Notes under the pieces: model-generated
What the model saw: the letters and a program-made list of their open reading frames with translations, nothing else
Databases searched by the model: none
Told to the model about the DNA's origin: nothing
NCBI GenBank assembly: GCA_020851855.1
Contig: JADZBY010000253.1
Coordinates: forward strand, 1-13,774
Reading direction: 5' to 3'
Source of the DNA: Anaerolineae bacterium
GTDB lineage: Bacteria > Chloroflexota > Anaerolineae > Aggregatilineales > UBA2796
Length of the DNA: 13,774 nt
Shown here: positions 1 to 5,760 of the stretch, one piece after another
How positions within the stretch are numbered: position 1 is the first letter of the stretch
Layout: the number at the start of each line of letters is the position of its first letter
Translations under genes and position numbers: made by a program

Positions 1-373
1 CGATCATGCCTCGTATGGCTTCGTCCCTGCCGCTTGACGACATCCGAGATAAGCCGTTGCCCCATTCAAGCTCATCGAGTAGCCTGCGCGCATCCTGGTG
101 CGACTGCCGTGTAGTCGCTTCTTTCAAATAAGCGCCAGGCACGCCATACTTTTCGAGCACCGCCGCTAACCCTGATCTGGCTCCCTTCAACTCACCGCCC
201 GCGGTGAATGCTTCTTCTCCCGACACCGGGCAGGTCTCACGCAGGCGATCCAGGACCACCATTCCGACGGCAACTGTATTCCTGGCGATTTTGCCCTTGC
301 GCGTACAAGATCGAAGCCATCGGCGAAGGCGCTCCAGGCTGTCCTGCGCAAGGTGCGCATCTTGCTCGTTCAA
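1..373 (-). CDS. Probable restriction endonuclease or R-M-associated protein, 5' part only
   Basis: An open frame of about 124 codons runs leftward from a TTG at 373 and leaves the window at position 1, so only the N-terminus is visible. The TTG overlaps the vsr stop codon (TTGA arrangement, translational coupling) and has a GGAG ribosome binding site about 8 bases upstream; no in-frame ATG or GTG was found nearby upstream. The visible protein begins NEQDAHLAQDSLERLRRWLR and carries the segments RNTVAVGMVVLDRLRE, GGELKGARSGLAAVLEKYG and YLKEATTRQSHQDARRLLDE. It has no membrane segment, and no catalytic PD-(D/E)xK is visible yet. From memory the pattern resembles DUF4928-type restriction-associated proteins, but I cannot confirm this. 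Its position as third gene after a C5 methyltransferase and a Vsr nuclease is the place expected for the cognate restriction enzyme. That role is inferred from context. Confidence 0.65.
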   Translation of the reverse strand, partial: MNEQDAHLAQDSLERLRRWLRSCTRKGKIARNTVAVGMVVLDRLRETCPVSGEEAFTAGGELKGARSGLAAVLEKYGVPGAYLKEATTRQSHQDARRLLDELEWGNGLSRMSSSGRDEAIRGMI

Positions 374-801
374 AAGGCTCTCTCCCTGTTGAGCGCAGAG
401 GCGATACGCTTCCGGACTATTTCGCGGTCTGAAGCCGTTCTCAGTTCATGTTCCCATACGCGGACGACGCGCCATCCGGCGCTCTCAAGGCACTGGTTGA
501 CCGCCGATGCCTGGGCGATGTTTCGAGCTATCTTGCGCTTCCAGTAATCGGGATTTGTGGCTGGCATCGGGCGTTGACAATAAGGACAGCCATGCCAGAA
601 GCAGCCGTCAGCAAATACGGCGACTTTCATCGTCTCGAAAACGACGTCCGGCTTGCCGGGGAGACGGTCCACGTTCGTCCGCCACCCGCGGAGACGCATG
701 CCTGCCAGCATAGCGAACAGACGGCGTTCGAGGCCGGTGCGCCTGCTCTTGACCGCGCGCATCGTTTTCTGCCTGTCTTCGGGCCGCAGATTATCCGGCA
801 T
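370..801 (-). CDS. vsr: Very short patch repair (Vsr) mismatch endonuclease
   Basis: Vsr endonucleases nick 5' of the T in T:G mismatches that arise when 5-methylcytosine deaminates, starting very short patch repair. The 143-residue product has the family signature in order: MRAVKSR near residues 14-20, LPGKPDVVF at 47-55 with the putative catalytic Asp52, DGCFWHGCPYC at 65-75 (His70 plus zinc-ligand cysteines), TNPDYWKRKI at 82-91 and GWRVVRVWEHEL at 109-120. WEHEL in place of the E. coli WEC motif is, as I recall, common in Vsr proteins outside enterobacteria. I chose the ATG at 801 because conserved sequence starts just after it; a TTG at 846 would add 15 residues and overlap the methyltransferase end. 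The gene starts 13 bases after the methyltransferase stop and overlaps the next gene, so it is the middle gene of a three-gene operon. Length is normal and no lesion is visible. Confidence 0.95.
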   Translation of the reverse strand: MPDNLRPEDRQKTMRAVKSRRTGLERRLFAMLAGMRLRGWRTNVDRLPGKPDVVFETMKVAVFADGCFWHGCPYCQRPMPATNPDYWKRKIARNIAQASAVNQCLESAGWRVVRVWEHELRTASDREIVRKRIASALNRERAF

Positions 802-814
802 AGACACTCGAACG

Positions 815-1951
815 TCAGGCCTGCCGAGCAAGATAGGTCCTGGCAAGAGGATTCAGCACATTCGTGGCGATCCAGGTGATTGCAGGAACACACACGGCAT
901 CGCCAAACCCGGTGAGGGCCTCGATGCCGTTTCGGACAATAGGGAATGCATCTGGCACGCCCTGGAGCCTGGCGTACTCGCGGGCGGTCATCGTCCGCAT
1001 ACGAACCCGCCCATGCCCGGCCCGAATGAGAAATTGCTTGCCGCTTCCCCCGATCGCCGTACGAAGGCAGCCTGCAATATCGTCCTGACGCACCTCGGCG
1101 CGCTGGAGTCCACCACGAATCCGGCGATAGAAGGTGCGGTAAGTGAACGAGGGGCTATCCACTAGCGCCCTGACGCGCTCCAAATGCGCCCGCTCCATCA
1201 TCTGCAAATGGCGCTCTACCTCTTCTTCAGGCCACCAGCGCTCGTCGGCTTCCGGCATATCTTCCACGATCACGGACAAGCTTCCGGTCATAAGGGGCGG
1301 TGGTTCTGGTATACCGAGGGCAGACCAATGCAGGTCCAGGTTCATCAGAACGGAACGTCTCAAAGCGTCCGGGAGTAGCGCTTTTGACCGGCTGAGGATT
1401 TCAGCCGGGGAGAGGTCTTTGCCCGTGTTCTTGGCCCCAACAAGAAAGATGCGCGGGCGGCTCTGCGGGGTAAACCGCAAAGCGTCAAGGGCAAACACAT
1501 CGCAGACGTAGCCCAGCTCATTAAGCGCCTGAACCGTGATCCTGAAGTCAGCGCCCCGGTTCGAGTGCAGCCACCCGTGTACATTCTCGACCAACACGAG
1601 CGGGGGCGCGACTTCCGCCTGCGCCTTCAGGATACGGACAAAGCCCCAGAAGGCGCTCGAATGTGCGCCGGTCAGTCCGCTCATGTTTCCGGCAAGGGAA
1701 AGGTCGATACAAGGAAACGAACAGGTCGCCAAAAGGGTTTGTGGCACGGATTGTGGTGAGATGGCGAATATGTCGCCTACCACGTAATGGTCACTTTTGT
1801 CAGGGAAAAAACCGCGATACAGCCGATGCTTCTTGGGTGAGATGTCGTTTGAGAAGATGACGTTCCACCCGCCCGGCTCCAGCCCCATCCGTACAAGGCC
1901 GATGCCGGCGAAGTATTCCGCCACCGTCAGACTCGCACTGCGAAGCTCCAC
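815..1951 (-). CDS. DNA (cytosine-5-)methyltransferase, modification subunit
   Basis: This 378-residue protein transfers a methyl group from S-adenosylmethionine to C5 of cytosine in its DNA target. Conserved C5-methyltransferase motifs appear in order: motif I FAGIG at residues 14-18 (cofactor binding), motif IV SFPC with catalytic Cys81, motif VI ENV at 122-124, motif VIII QSRPR at 163-167, the target-recognition region roughly 180-290, motif IX RTMTAREYARLQGVP, and a motif X variant GDAVCVP near the C-terminus. It starts at GTG 1951 with AGAGG seven bases upstream; the nearby ATG at 1958 is out of frame. It precedes vsr and the putative restriction gene on the same strand, so it probably protects host DNA while Vsr repairs deaminated sites. 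The recognition sequence cannot be read from the protein. The gene begins 47 bases after the FHA gene stop, and I see no convincing promoter or terminator there. Base composition looks slightly less GC-rich than the flanks by eye. Confidence 0.95.
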   Translation of the reverse strand: MELRSASLTVAEYFAGIGLVRMGLEPGGWNVIFSNDISPKKHRLYRGFFPDKSDHYVVGDIFAISPQSVPQTLLATCSFPCIDLSLAGNMSGLTGAHSSAFWGFVRILKAQAEVAPPLVLVENVHGWLHSNRGADFRITVQALNELGYVCDVFALDALRFTPQSRPRIFLVGAKNTGKDLSPAEILSRSKALLPDALRRSVLMNLDLHWSALGIPEPPPLMTGSLSVIVEDMPEADERWWPEEEVERHLQMMERAHLERVRALVDSPSFTYRTFYRRIRGGLQRAEVRQDDIAGCLRTAIGGSGKQFLIRAGHGRVRMRTMTAREYARLQGVPDAFPIVRNGIEALTGFGDAVCVPAITWIATNVLNPLARTYLARQA

Positions 1952-1998
1952 CGCTCATCCTCTACTCAACACTGTTTCACCGGCACGTGCAGGAGACG

Positions 1999-2439
1999 CT
2001 ATTCTAACTCAAGTTTCAGCTCAAGCTGCCCCAGACCGATCACATCGCCGGAGCTGACGACGACCGGGCCTTCGATGGCGTAGCCGTTTAGAAGCGTGCC
2101 GTTGCTGCTGCCCCGGTCTTCCAACCACCACTGCCCACCGCGCATGGTGAGCAGGGCGTGCTCGTTGCTGGCGAAGCTGTCGTGAAGGATGATCGAGTTC
2201 GTCGGGCCACGCCCCAGGCTGTTGAGCGGCAGAAGGGGGAAGACTTCGCCCGGCATTGGCGTCGCCGTGCCGCGCGCAGAGACGACGACGAGCCGCCCAC
2301 GCGGGATTTTGCGCGTCTCGACCTCGTTGGTGATCATGCGGAAGTCGCGCCACATCATGATCAACACGGCAGCCACAAAGGCGAGCAGCAGAAGCCCGGC
2401 GGCGGCGCGCAGTACGAGCAACAGTACGGCAGAGTCCAT
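1999..2439 (-). CDS. FhaB-like membrane-anchored FHA-domain protein
   Basis: This 146-residue protein has one N-terminal hydrophobic helix (about residues 4-29) followed by a basic linker and a C-terminal FHA domain (about 50-146). FHA domains bind phosphothreonine peptides. The recognisable elements are LGRG at 75-78, SNEH at 91-94 (in place of the usual SRxH), EDRGSSNGT at 107-115 and NG at 118-119. Size and layout match actinobacterial FhaB/FipA, which links Ser/Thr kinase signalling to cell wall synthesis and division. It starts one base after the stop of the FhaA-like gene, so the two are almost surely co-transcribed and translationally coupled. The usual partners of FhaA/FhaB (PknB-type kinase, PP2C phosphatase, RodA, PBP) are absent on the visible side. 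The change of Arg to Asn in the SRxH motif may weaken phosphopeptide binding; that is an inference from the general motif. Confidence 0.88.
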   Translation of the reverse strand: MDSAVLLLVLRAAAGLLLLAFVAAVLIMMWRDFRMITNEVETRKIPRGRLVVVSARGTATPMPGEVFPLLPLNSLGRGPTNSIILHDSFASNEHALLTMRGGQWWLEDRGSSNGTLLNGYAIEGPVVVSSGDVIGLGQLELKLELE

Positions 2440-2440
2440 G

Positions 2441-3304
2441 TCAGCGTCCGGGTCCGGTGCGCGGGGGCGGGCCGATCTGCGTATCTGACGGCGCGGGGGG
2501 AAGGCCCGTCGCGCTCTCGTCGTCTTCCAGGTATACGAGCGGCACGCCGGCCAGCGAGATCACATCGCCGGGCCGCAAGATGCACTCGCTGACCCGGTGA
2601 CCGTTGACGTATGTGCCGCCTTTGCTGTTCAGATCGTACACCACGTAGCGCGAAAAACGGATGCGAAGCTGCGCGTGCGCCCGCGAGACGCGCGGATCGT
2701 CGATGACGATGTGGTTGTCGGCGCGCCGCCCGATGGTCACAATGGGCTTGTCGAGCGGGATATAGTCCATGCCGCGCAGCACGAGGTGCGCATTACGAGG
2801 CCGGGCCGGGGCGCTCGGCGGCTCGGCGTCCTCGTCGCGCACGGCTTCCATGACCGAGGTGGGCGGGCCTTCGCTGCGCGTATGGTAGGCCTCGACCATG
2901 ACGCTGTGCGGCGGCAGGTCCGGGTCGGGGCGGATGGCGACGGTGGGCGTCTGGACGAGGCGCAACCCCGCCCGCGTGGCGATTTCTACCAGCCCTTCGG
3001 CCAAGCGCCGGTCGAGGTCCGGGTGCGCGGCGAGCAGGGCATCCAGATCATCCGGGTTCAGATACACGAGGTACGCATCCGGCGCAATCGGGCCATCGGG
3101 CGACGGCTCGGCGGTGTCGTCCATGGCGCGCGCCAGCCGTACGGCCACTTCGCGCGGCTGCAAGCGGTCCGCGAACAGGCGCGCAAAACCGCCCTCAACC
3201 AGTTGGGCGATGCGCTGCTCGACCTGGGAGAGCCGCCCTTTGTTCGTCACACCCCTCACCAACGCCCTTATCCCGATTCGGTTGGCTGCATTGTCCAGCG
3301 CCAT
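2441..3304 (-). CDS. FhaA-like protein: DUF3662 domain plus C-terminal FHA domain
   Basis: This 287-residue soluble protein has the two-domain layout of actinobacterial FhaA. An N-terminal DUF3662 domain (about residues 20-145) contains GRLSQVEQRIAQLVEGGFAR and PREVAVRLARAM. A Pro/Glu-rich linker (about 143-170) follows, then an FHA domain (about 172-262) with all core residues: IGRR at 191-194, DPRVSRAH at 203-210, DLNSKGGTYVNG at 224-235. The FHA half should therefore bind phosphothreonine. In mycobacteria FhaA binds the phosphorylated pseudokinase MviN and modulates peptidoglycan precursor supply; here that role is only an analogy. The ATG at 3304 has AGGG six bases upstream. It is the first gene of the minus-strand FHA pair, divergent from the M3 peptidase across about 257 bases. 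A short Pro-rich tail follows the FHA domain. Confidence 0.9.
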   Translation of the reverse strand: MALDNAANRIGIRALVRGVTNKGRLSQVEQRIAQLVEGGFARLFADRLQPREVAVRLARAMDDTAEPSPDGPIAPDAYLVYLNPDDLDALLAAHPDLDRRLAEGLVEIATRAGLRLVQTPTVAIRPDPDLPPHSVMVEAYHTRSEGPPTSVMEAVRDEDAEPPSAPARPRNAHLVLRGMDYIPLDKPIVTIGRRADNHIVIDDPRVSRAHAQLRIRFSRYVVYDLNSKGGTYVNGHRVSECILRPGDVISLAGVPLVYLEDDESATGLPPAPSDTQIGPPPRTGPGR

Positions 3305-3486
3305 TATAGCCCTGCCCGGACCGACGCTTCACTGCGCTCACGAATCGCTGAGCAAACGTTAGGCAGGCGAATACCGTGCGTTCGTGTCTGTCCGTTCATC
3401 ATAGCGCAATTCCGGCGGTGATGCTGACATGCCATGCCGGCGTTTCGCTCGTACCGCATGATCCGCTCGAAAATCGCGGCGCTTTG

Positions 3487-3504
3487 TGGCACACTTGTGC
3501 GCCA
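3487..3504. promoter_or_regulatory. Imperfect inverted repeat upstream of the M3 peptidase
   Basis: TGGCACACTTGTGCGCCA is an 18-base inverted repeat with one mismatched pair and its centre at TT. It lies in the 257-base region between the divergent FhaA-like and M3 peptidase genes, about 57 bases before the peptidase ATG. A second hairpin (GCGCTC at 3518-3523 with GAGCGC at 3530-3535, six-base loop) follows just downstream. The repeat has operator-like dimensions, but no regulator is known and no clear -35/-10 pair was found beside it. The rest of this intergenic region holds only out-of-frame open stretches and no gene I can support. Confidence 0.3.
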
Positions 3505-3561
3505 TGACCAATGCCTCGCGCTCGCTCCAGAGCGCTGTGCGGATTGTAAGGAGTCGCATCG

Positions 3562-5298
3562 ATGTTCGAGTCATTACCGAAGTCGGCCCAGCAGGTGCAG
3601 GACTGGAGCGCTGAACAGTACCAGCCCTACTTCCAGGACCTGATTGACCGGCCCCTTAATGCAGACAATGTCTCCGCCTGGCTTGCCGACTGGACTCGCA
3701 TCGCCGAGTTAGCCGGTGAGGTGTTCTCGCGCCTGAATCTGGCCACATCGCAGGACACCACGGACGAAGACGCCGAGAAGCGCTTCCTGGCCTTCTCCGA
3801 ACATGTCTTGCCCGCCCTGCAGGTCGCGGACCAGGAGCTAAAAGAGAAACTGCTCGCCAGCGGGCTTCAGCCGGATGGTTTCGAGATTCCGCTGCGCAAC
3901 ATGCGCGTTGAGGCGGAGATCTTCCGCGAAGCCAACCTGCCGCTCATGGTCGAAGAGCGCAAACTGGGCGTGCAGTTCGACAAGATCACCGGCGGCATGA
4001 CCGTGAATTGGAAGGGCGAAGAAAAGCCGCTGCCTGCACTCCAGACCGAGGGCCAGAATCCGGACCGCGCCGAGCGTGAAAAAGCGTGGCGCGCCGCCCA
4101 CCAGCGCTTTCTGGCCGACCGCGAGCGCATCAACGAGTTGTGGGGCAAGTTCCTGGACGTGCGGCTGCAGATGGCGCGCAACGCGGGCTACGACAGCTAC
4201 ATCCCCTTCCGCTGGAAGCAGATGGGCCGCTTTGACTATACGCCGGAAGATTGCCTGAGCTTCCACCGGGCTATCGAAGAGGCGGTTGTGCCCGCCGCCG
4301 AGCGCCTGTACGAGCGCCGCCGCCAGCAGCTTGGCGTGTCGACGCTGCGCCCGTGGGACCTGAACGTCGATCCGACGCATCCGTCGTCCATCGTGCTCGA
4401 TCCGCTGGGCCGCGAGCCGCTGCACCCGTACCAGTCCGTCGAGGAAATGGAGCGCACCACCGAGGCCATCTTCCAGCACGTCGATCCGGCGCTGGGCGGC
4501 TATTTCACCACCATGCGCCGCGAGGGACTGCTGGACCTGGGCAGCCGCAAGAACAAAGCGCCGGGTGGATTCTGCACGTCGTTCCCCGTCCAGAAGCGCC
4601 CCTTCATCTTCATGAACGCCGTCGGCCTGCACGACGACGTGCAGACGCTGCTCCACGAGGCCGGGCACGCTTTCCACGTGTTCGAGTCGGCGCCGCTGCC
4701 CTATGCCCAGCAGCACGACACGCCGATTGAGTTCGCGGAAGTGGCCTCGATGGGCATGGAGCTGCTCGCCGCGCCGTACCTGACGCAAAACTACGGCGGC
4801 TACTACAACGAGACCGACGCGGCGCGGGCGCGCATCGAGCACCTGGAAGGCATGATCACCTTCTGGCCGTACATGGCCGTCGTGGATGCCTTCCAGCACT
4901 GGGTCTACAACAACATCGCGGCGGCGCACGATCCGGCGGCCTGCGATGCCAAGTGGGCCGAACTTTGGGGCCGCTTCATGCGCGGCATGGATTGGAGCGG
5001 GTTGGACGAGGAACTGCGCACCGGCTGGCATCGTAAGCTGCACATCCACCAGATTCCGTTCTACTACGTCGAATACGGGCTGGCGCAGCTCGGTGCGGCC
5101 CAGGTGTGGCGCGGCTCGCTCGAGGATCAGGCGGGCGCAGTGGCCCGTTACCGCAAGGCGCTGGCCCTGGGCGGCGTCGCGGCGCTGCCCAGGCTGTACG
5201 AGACGGCGGGCGCGCGCTTCGCCTTCGATACGGCCACCCTGCGCAGCGCCGTGGACCTGATCGAGGCCACCATCGAGCGCCTCAGCGCGGTTCACTGA
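3562..5298 (+). CDS. M3 family zinc oligoendopeptidase (PepF-like)
   Basis: This 578-residue cytoplasmic metallopeptidase should cleave short peptides. The catalytic zinc site is intact: HEAGH at residues 365-369 gives two zinc-ligand histidines and the catalytic Glu366, and Glu393 in EFAEVAS, 28 residues further on, is placed as the third ligand. The upstream helical half and the segment FIFMNAVGLHDDVQTLLHEA match the M3 peptidase/oligoendopeptidase F fold. The C-terminal part with IHQIPFYYVEYGLAQLGA is also typical of the family. There is no signal peptide. The ATG at 3562 is preceded by AAGGAG with suitable spacing, which fixes the start. Length is normal for M3 oligopeptidases. It is divergent from the FHA pair and followed by a strong hairpin and kaiB on the same strand; no functional link to kaiB is apparent. 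Confidence 0.96.
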   Translation: MFESLPKSAQQVQDWSAEQYQPYFQDLIDRPLNADNVSAWLADWTRIAELAGEVFSRLNLATSQDTTDEDAEKRFLAFSEHVLPALQVADQELKEKLLASGLQPDGFEIPLRNMRVEAEIFREANLPLMVEERKLGVQFDKITGGMTVNWKGEEKPLPALQTEGQNPDRAEREKAWRAAHQRFLADRERINELWGKFLDVRLQMARNAGYDSYIPFRWKQMGRFDYTPEDCLSFHRAIEEAVVPAAERLYERRRQQLGVSTLRPWDLNVDPTHPSSIVLDPLGREPLHPYQSVEEMERTTEAIFQHVDPALGGYFTTMRREGLLDLGSRKNKAPGGFCTSFPVQKRPFIFMNAVGLHDDVQTLLHEAGHAFHVFESAPLPYAQQHDTPIEFAEVASMGMELLAAPYLTQNYGGYYNETDAARARIEHLEGMITFWPYMAVVDAFQHWVYNNIAAAHDPAACDAKWAELWGRFMRGMDWSGLDEELRTGWHRKLHIHQIPFYYVEYGLAQLGAAQVWRGSLEDQAGAVARYRKALALGGVAALPRLYETAGARFAFDTATLRSAVDLIEATIERLSAVH

Positions 5299-5317
5299 AC
5301 TGATCAGTCATTGCCGG

Positions 5318-5344
5318 GAGAGGGCGCGACGGACGCGCCCTCTC
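5318..5344 (+). terminator. Strong GC-rich hairpin between M3 peptidase and kaiB
   Basis: GAGAGGGCGCG at 5318-5328 pairs perfectly with CGCGCCCTCTC at 5334-5344 around a five-base loop. It lies 20 bases after the peptidase stop and ends 23 bases before the kaiB ATG. The downstream bases are TCCCCG rather than a T-run, so this is a weak intrinsic terminator by the classical rule. It may act as an attenuator or mRNA 3'-end stabiliser that uncouples peptidase from kaiB expression. Confidence 0.5.
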
Positions 5345-5367
5345 TCCCCGTGGAGCGGCGACGTGCG

Positions 5368-5670
5368 ATGATAAACGATCTGGCGCTGAGGTTATTCGTC
5401 ACGGGTCAAACGTCGCGCGCCGAGCGGGCCATCCAGACTGCCACCGCCATCTGTGTGCGCCTCGATGCTGACGCAAGCTGCCTGGAGATCATCGATATCC
5501 TCGAACAGCCCCAGGCTGCCGAGCAAGAGCATATCCTCGCCACCCCCACGCTGGTCCGCGAGTCGCCGCTGCCGCGTCGCCGTGTTGTGGGCGATCTGTC
5601 CCGCCTGGACGAAGTGCTGGCCATACTTGGGCTGGATTCCCCTGCAACGCCCGCGCACGGTAGCGAGTGA
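5368..5670 (+). CDS. kaiB: KaiB family protein
   Basis: The 100-residue product aligns without gaps to cyanobacterial KaiB over almost its full length. Characteristic stretches are LRLFVTGQTSRAERAI, LEIIDILEQPQAAEQE, ILATPTL and VVGDLSRLDEVL; ILATPTL and GDLS are hallmark sequences of KaiB. KaiB has a thioredoxin-like fold that in cyanobacteria switches fold to bind the KaiC ring and displace SasA. The protein lacks the longer acidic tail of cyanobacterial KaiB. I chose ATG 5368, with GGAG 12 bases upstream, because it gives the family length; an in-frame GTG at 5350 is possible. The TTG at 5311 would place the 5318-5344 hairpin inside the gene. A giant histidine kinase begins 90 bases downstream on the same strand. 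No KaiC is present in the window, so the circadian role known in cyanobacteria cannot be assumed. Confidence 0.93.
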   Translation: MINDLALRLFVTGQTSRAERAIQTATAICVRLDADASCLEIIDILEQPQAAEQEHILATPTLVRESPLPRRRVVGDLSRLDEVLAILGLDSPATPAHGSE

Positions 5671-5710
5671 GGTCGGCTGTTTAGATGACAAGTGTTGATA
5701 TAAAGTCATG

Positions 5711-5740
5711 ATCGGATGACAGGCGACCTCACGGTACAAT
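5711..5740 (+). promoter_or_regulatory. Possible promoter before the histidine kinase gene
   Basis: TACAAT at 5735-5740 is a good -10 hexamer 20 bases before the first ATG of the kinase. The matching -35 position (ATCGGA, 5711-5716) is poor, so the call rests mainly on the -10. A second AT-rich match, TATAAA at 5699-5704, lies further upstream. The kinase may have its own promoter in addition to read-through from kaiB. Confidence 0.3.
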
Positions 5741-5760
5741 GGTGAGCGGGTGTTGTAGGG

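Noticed and set aside
640..660. Unusual WEHEL motif and extra cysteines in Vsr as a novelty
   Set aside because: As far as I recall, this form is common in Vsr proteins outside enterobacteria, so it is not a notable deviation.
2597..3421. A 274-codon plus-strand frame
   Set aside because: It is antisense to the FhaA-like gene, whose DUF3662 and FHA motifs are unambiguous.
3838..5295. A 485-codon open frame on the minus strand
   Set aside because: It is antisense to the M3 peptidase with its intact HEAGH site, and its translation has no recognisable domain.
5311..5367. N-terminal extension of KaiB from a TTG
   Set aside because: It would encode the 5318-5344 hairpin as protein and add residues that KaiB proteins lack; the family homology starts at the ATG at 5368.
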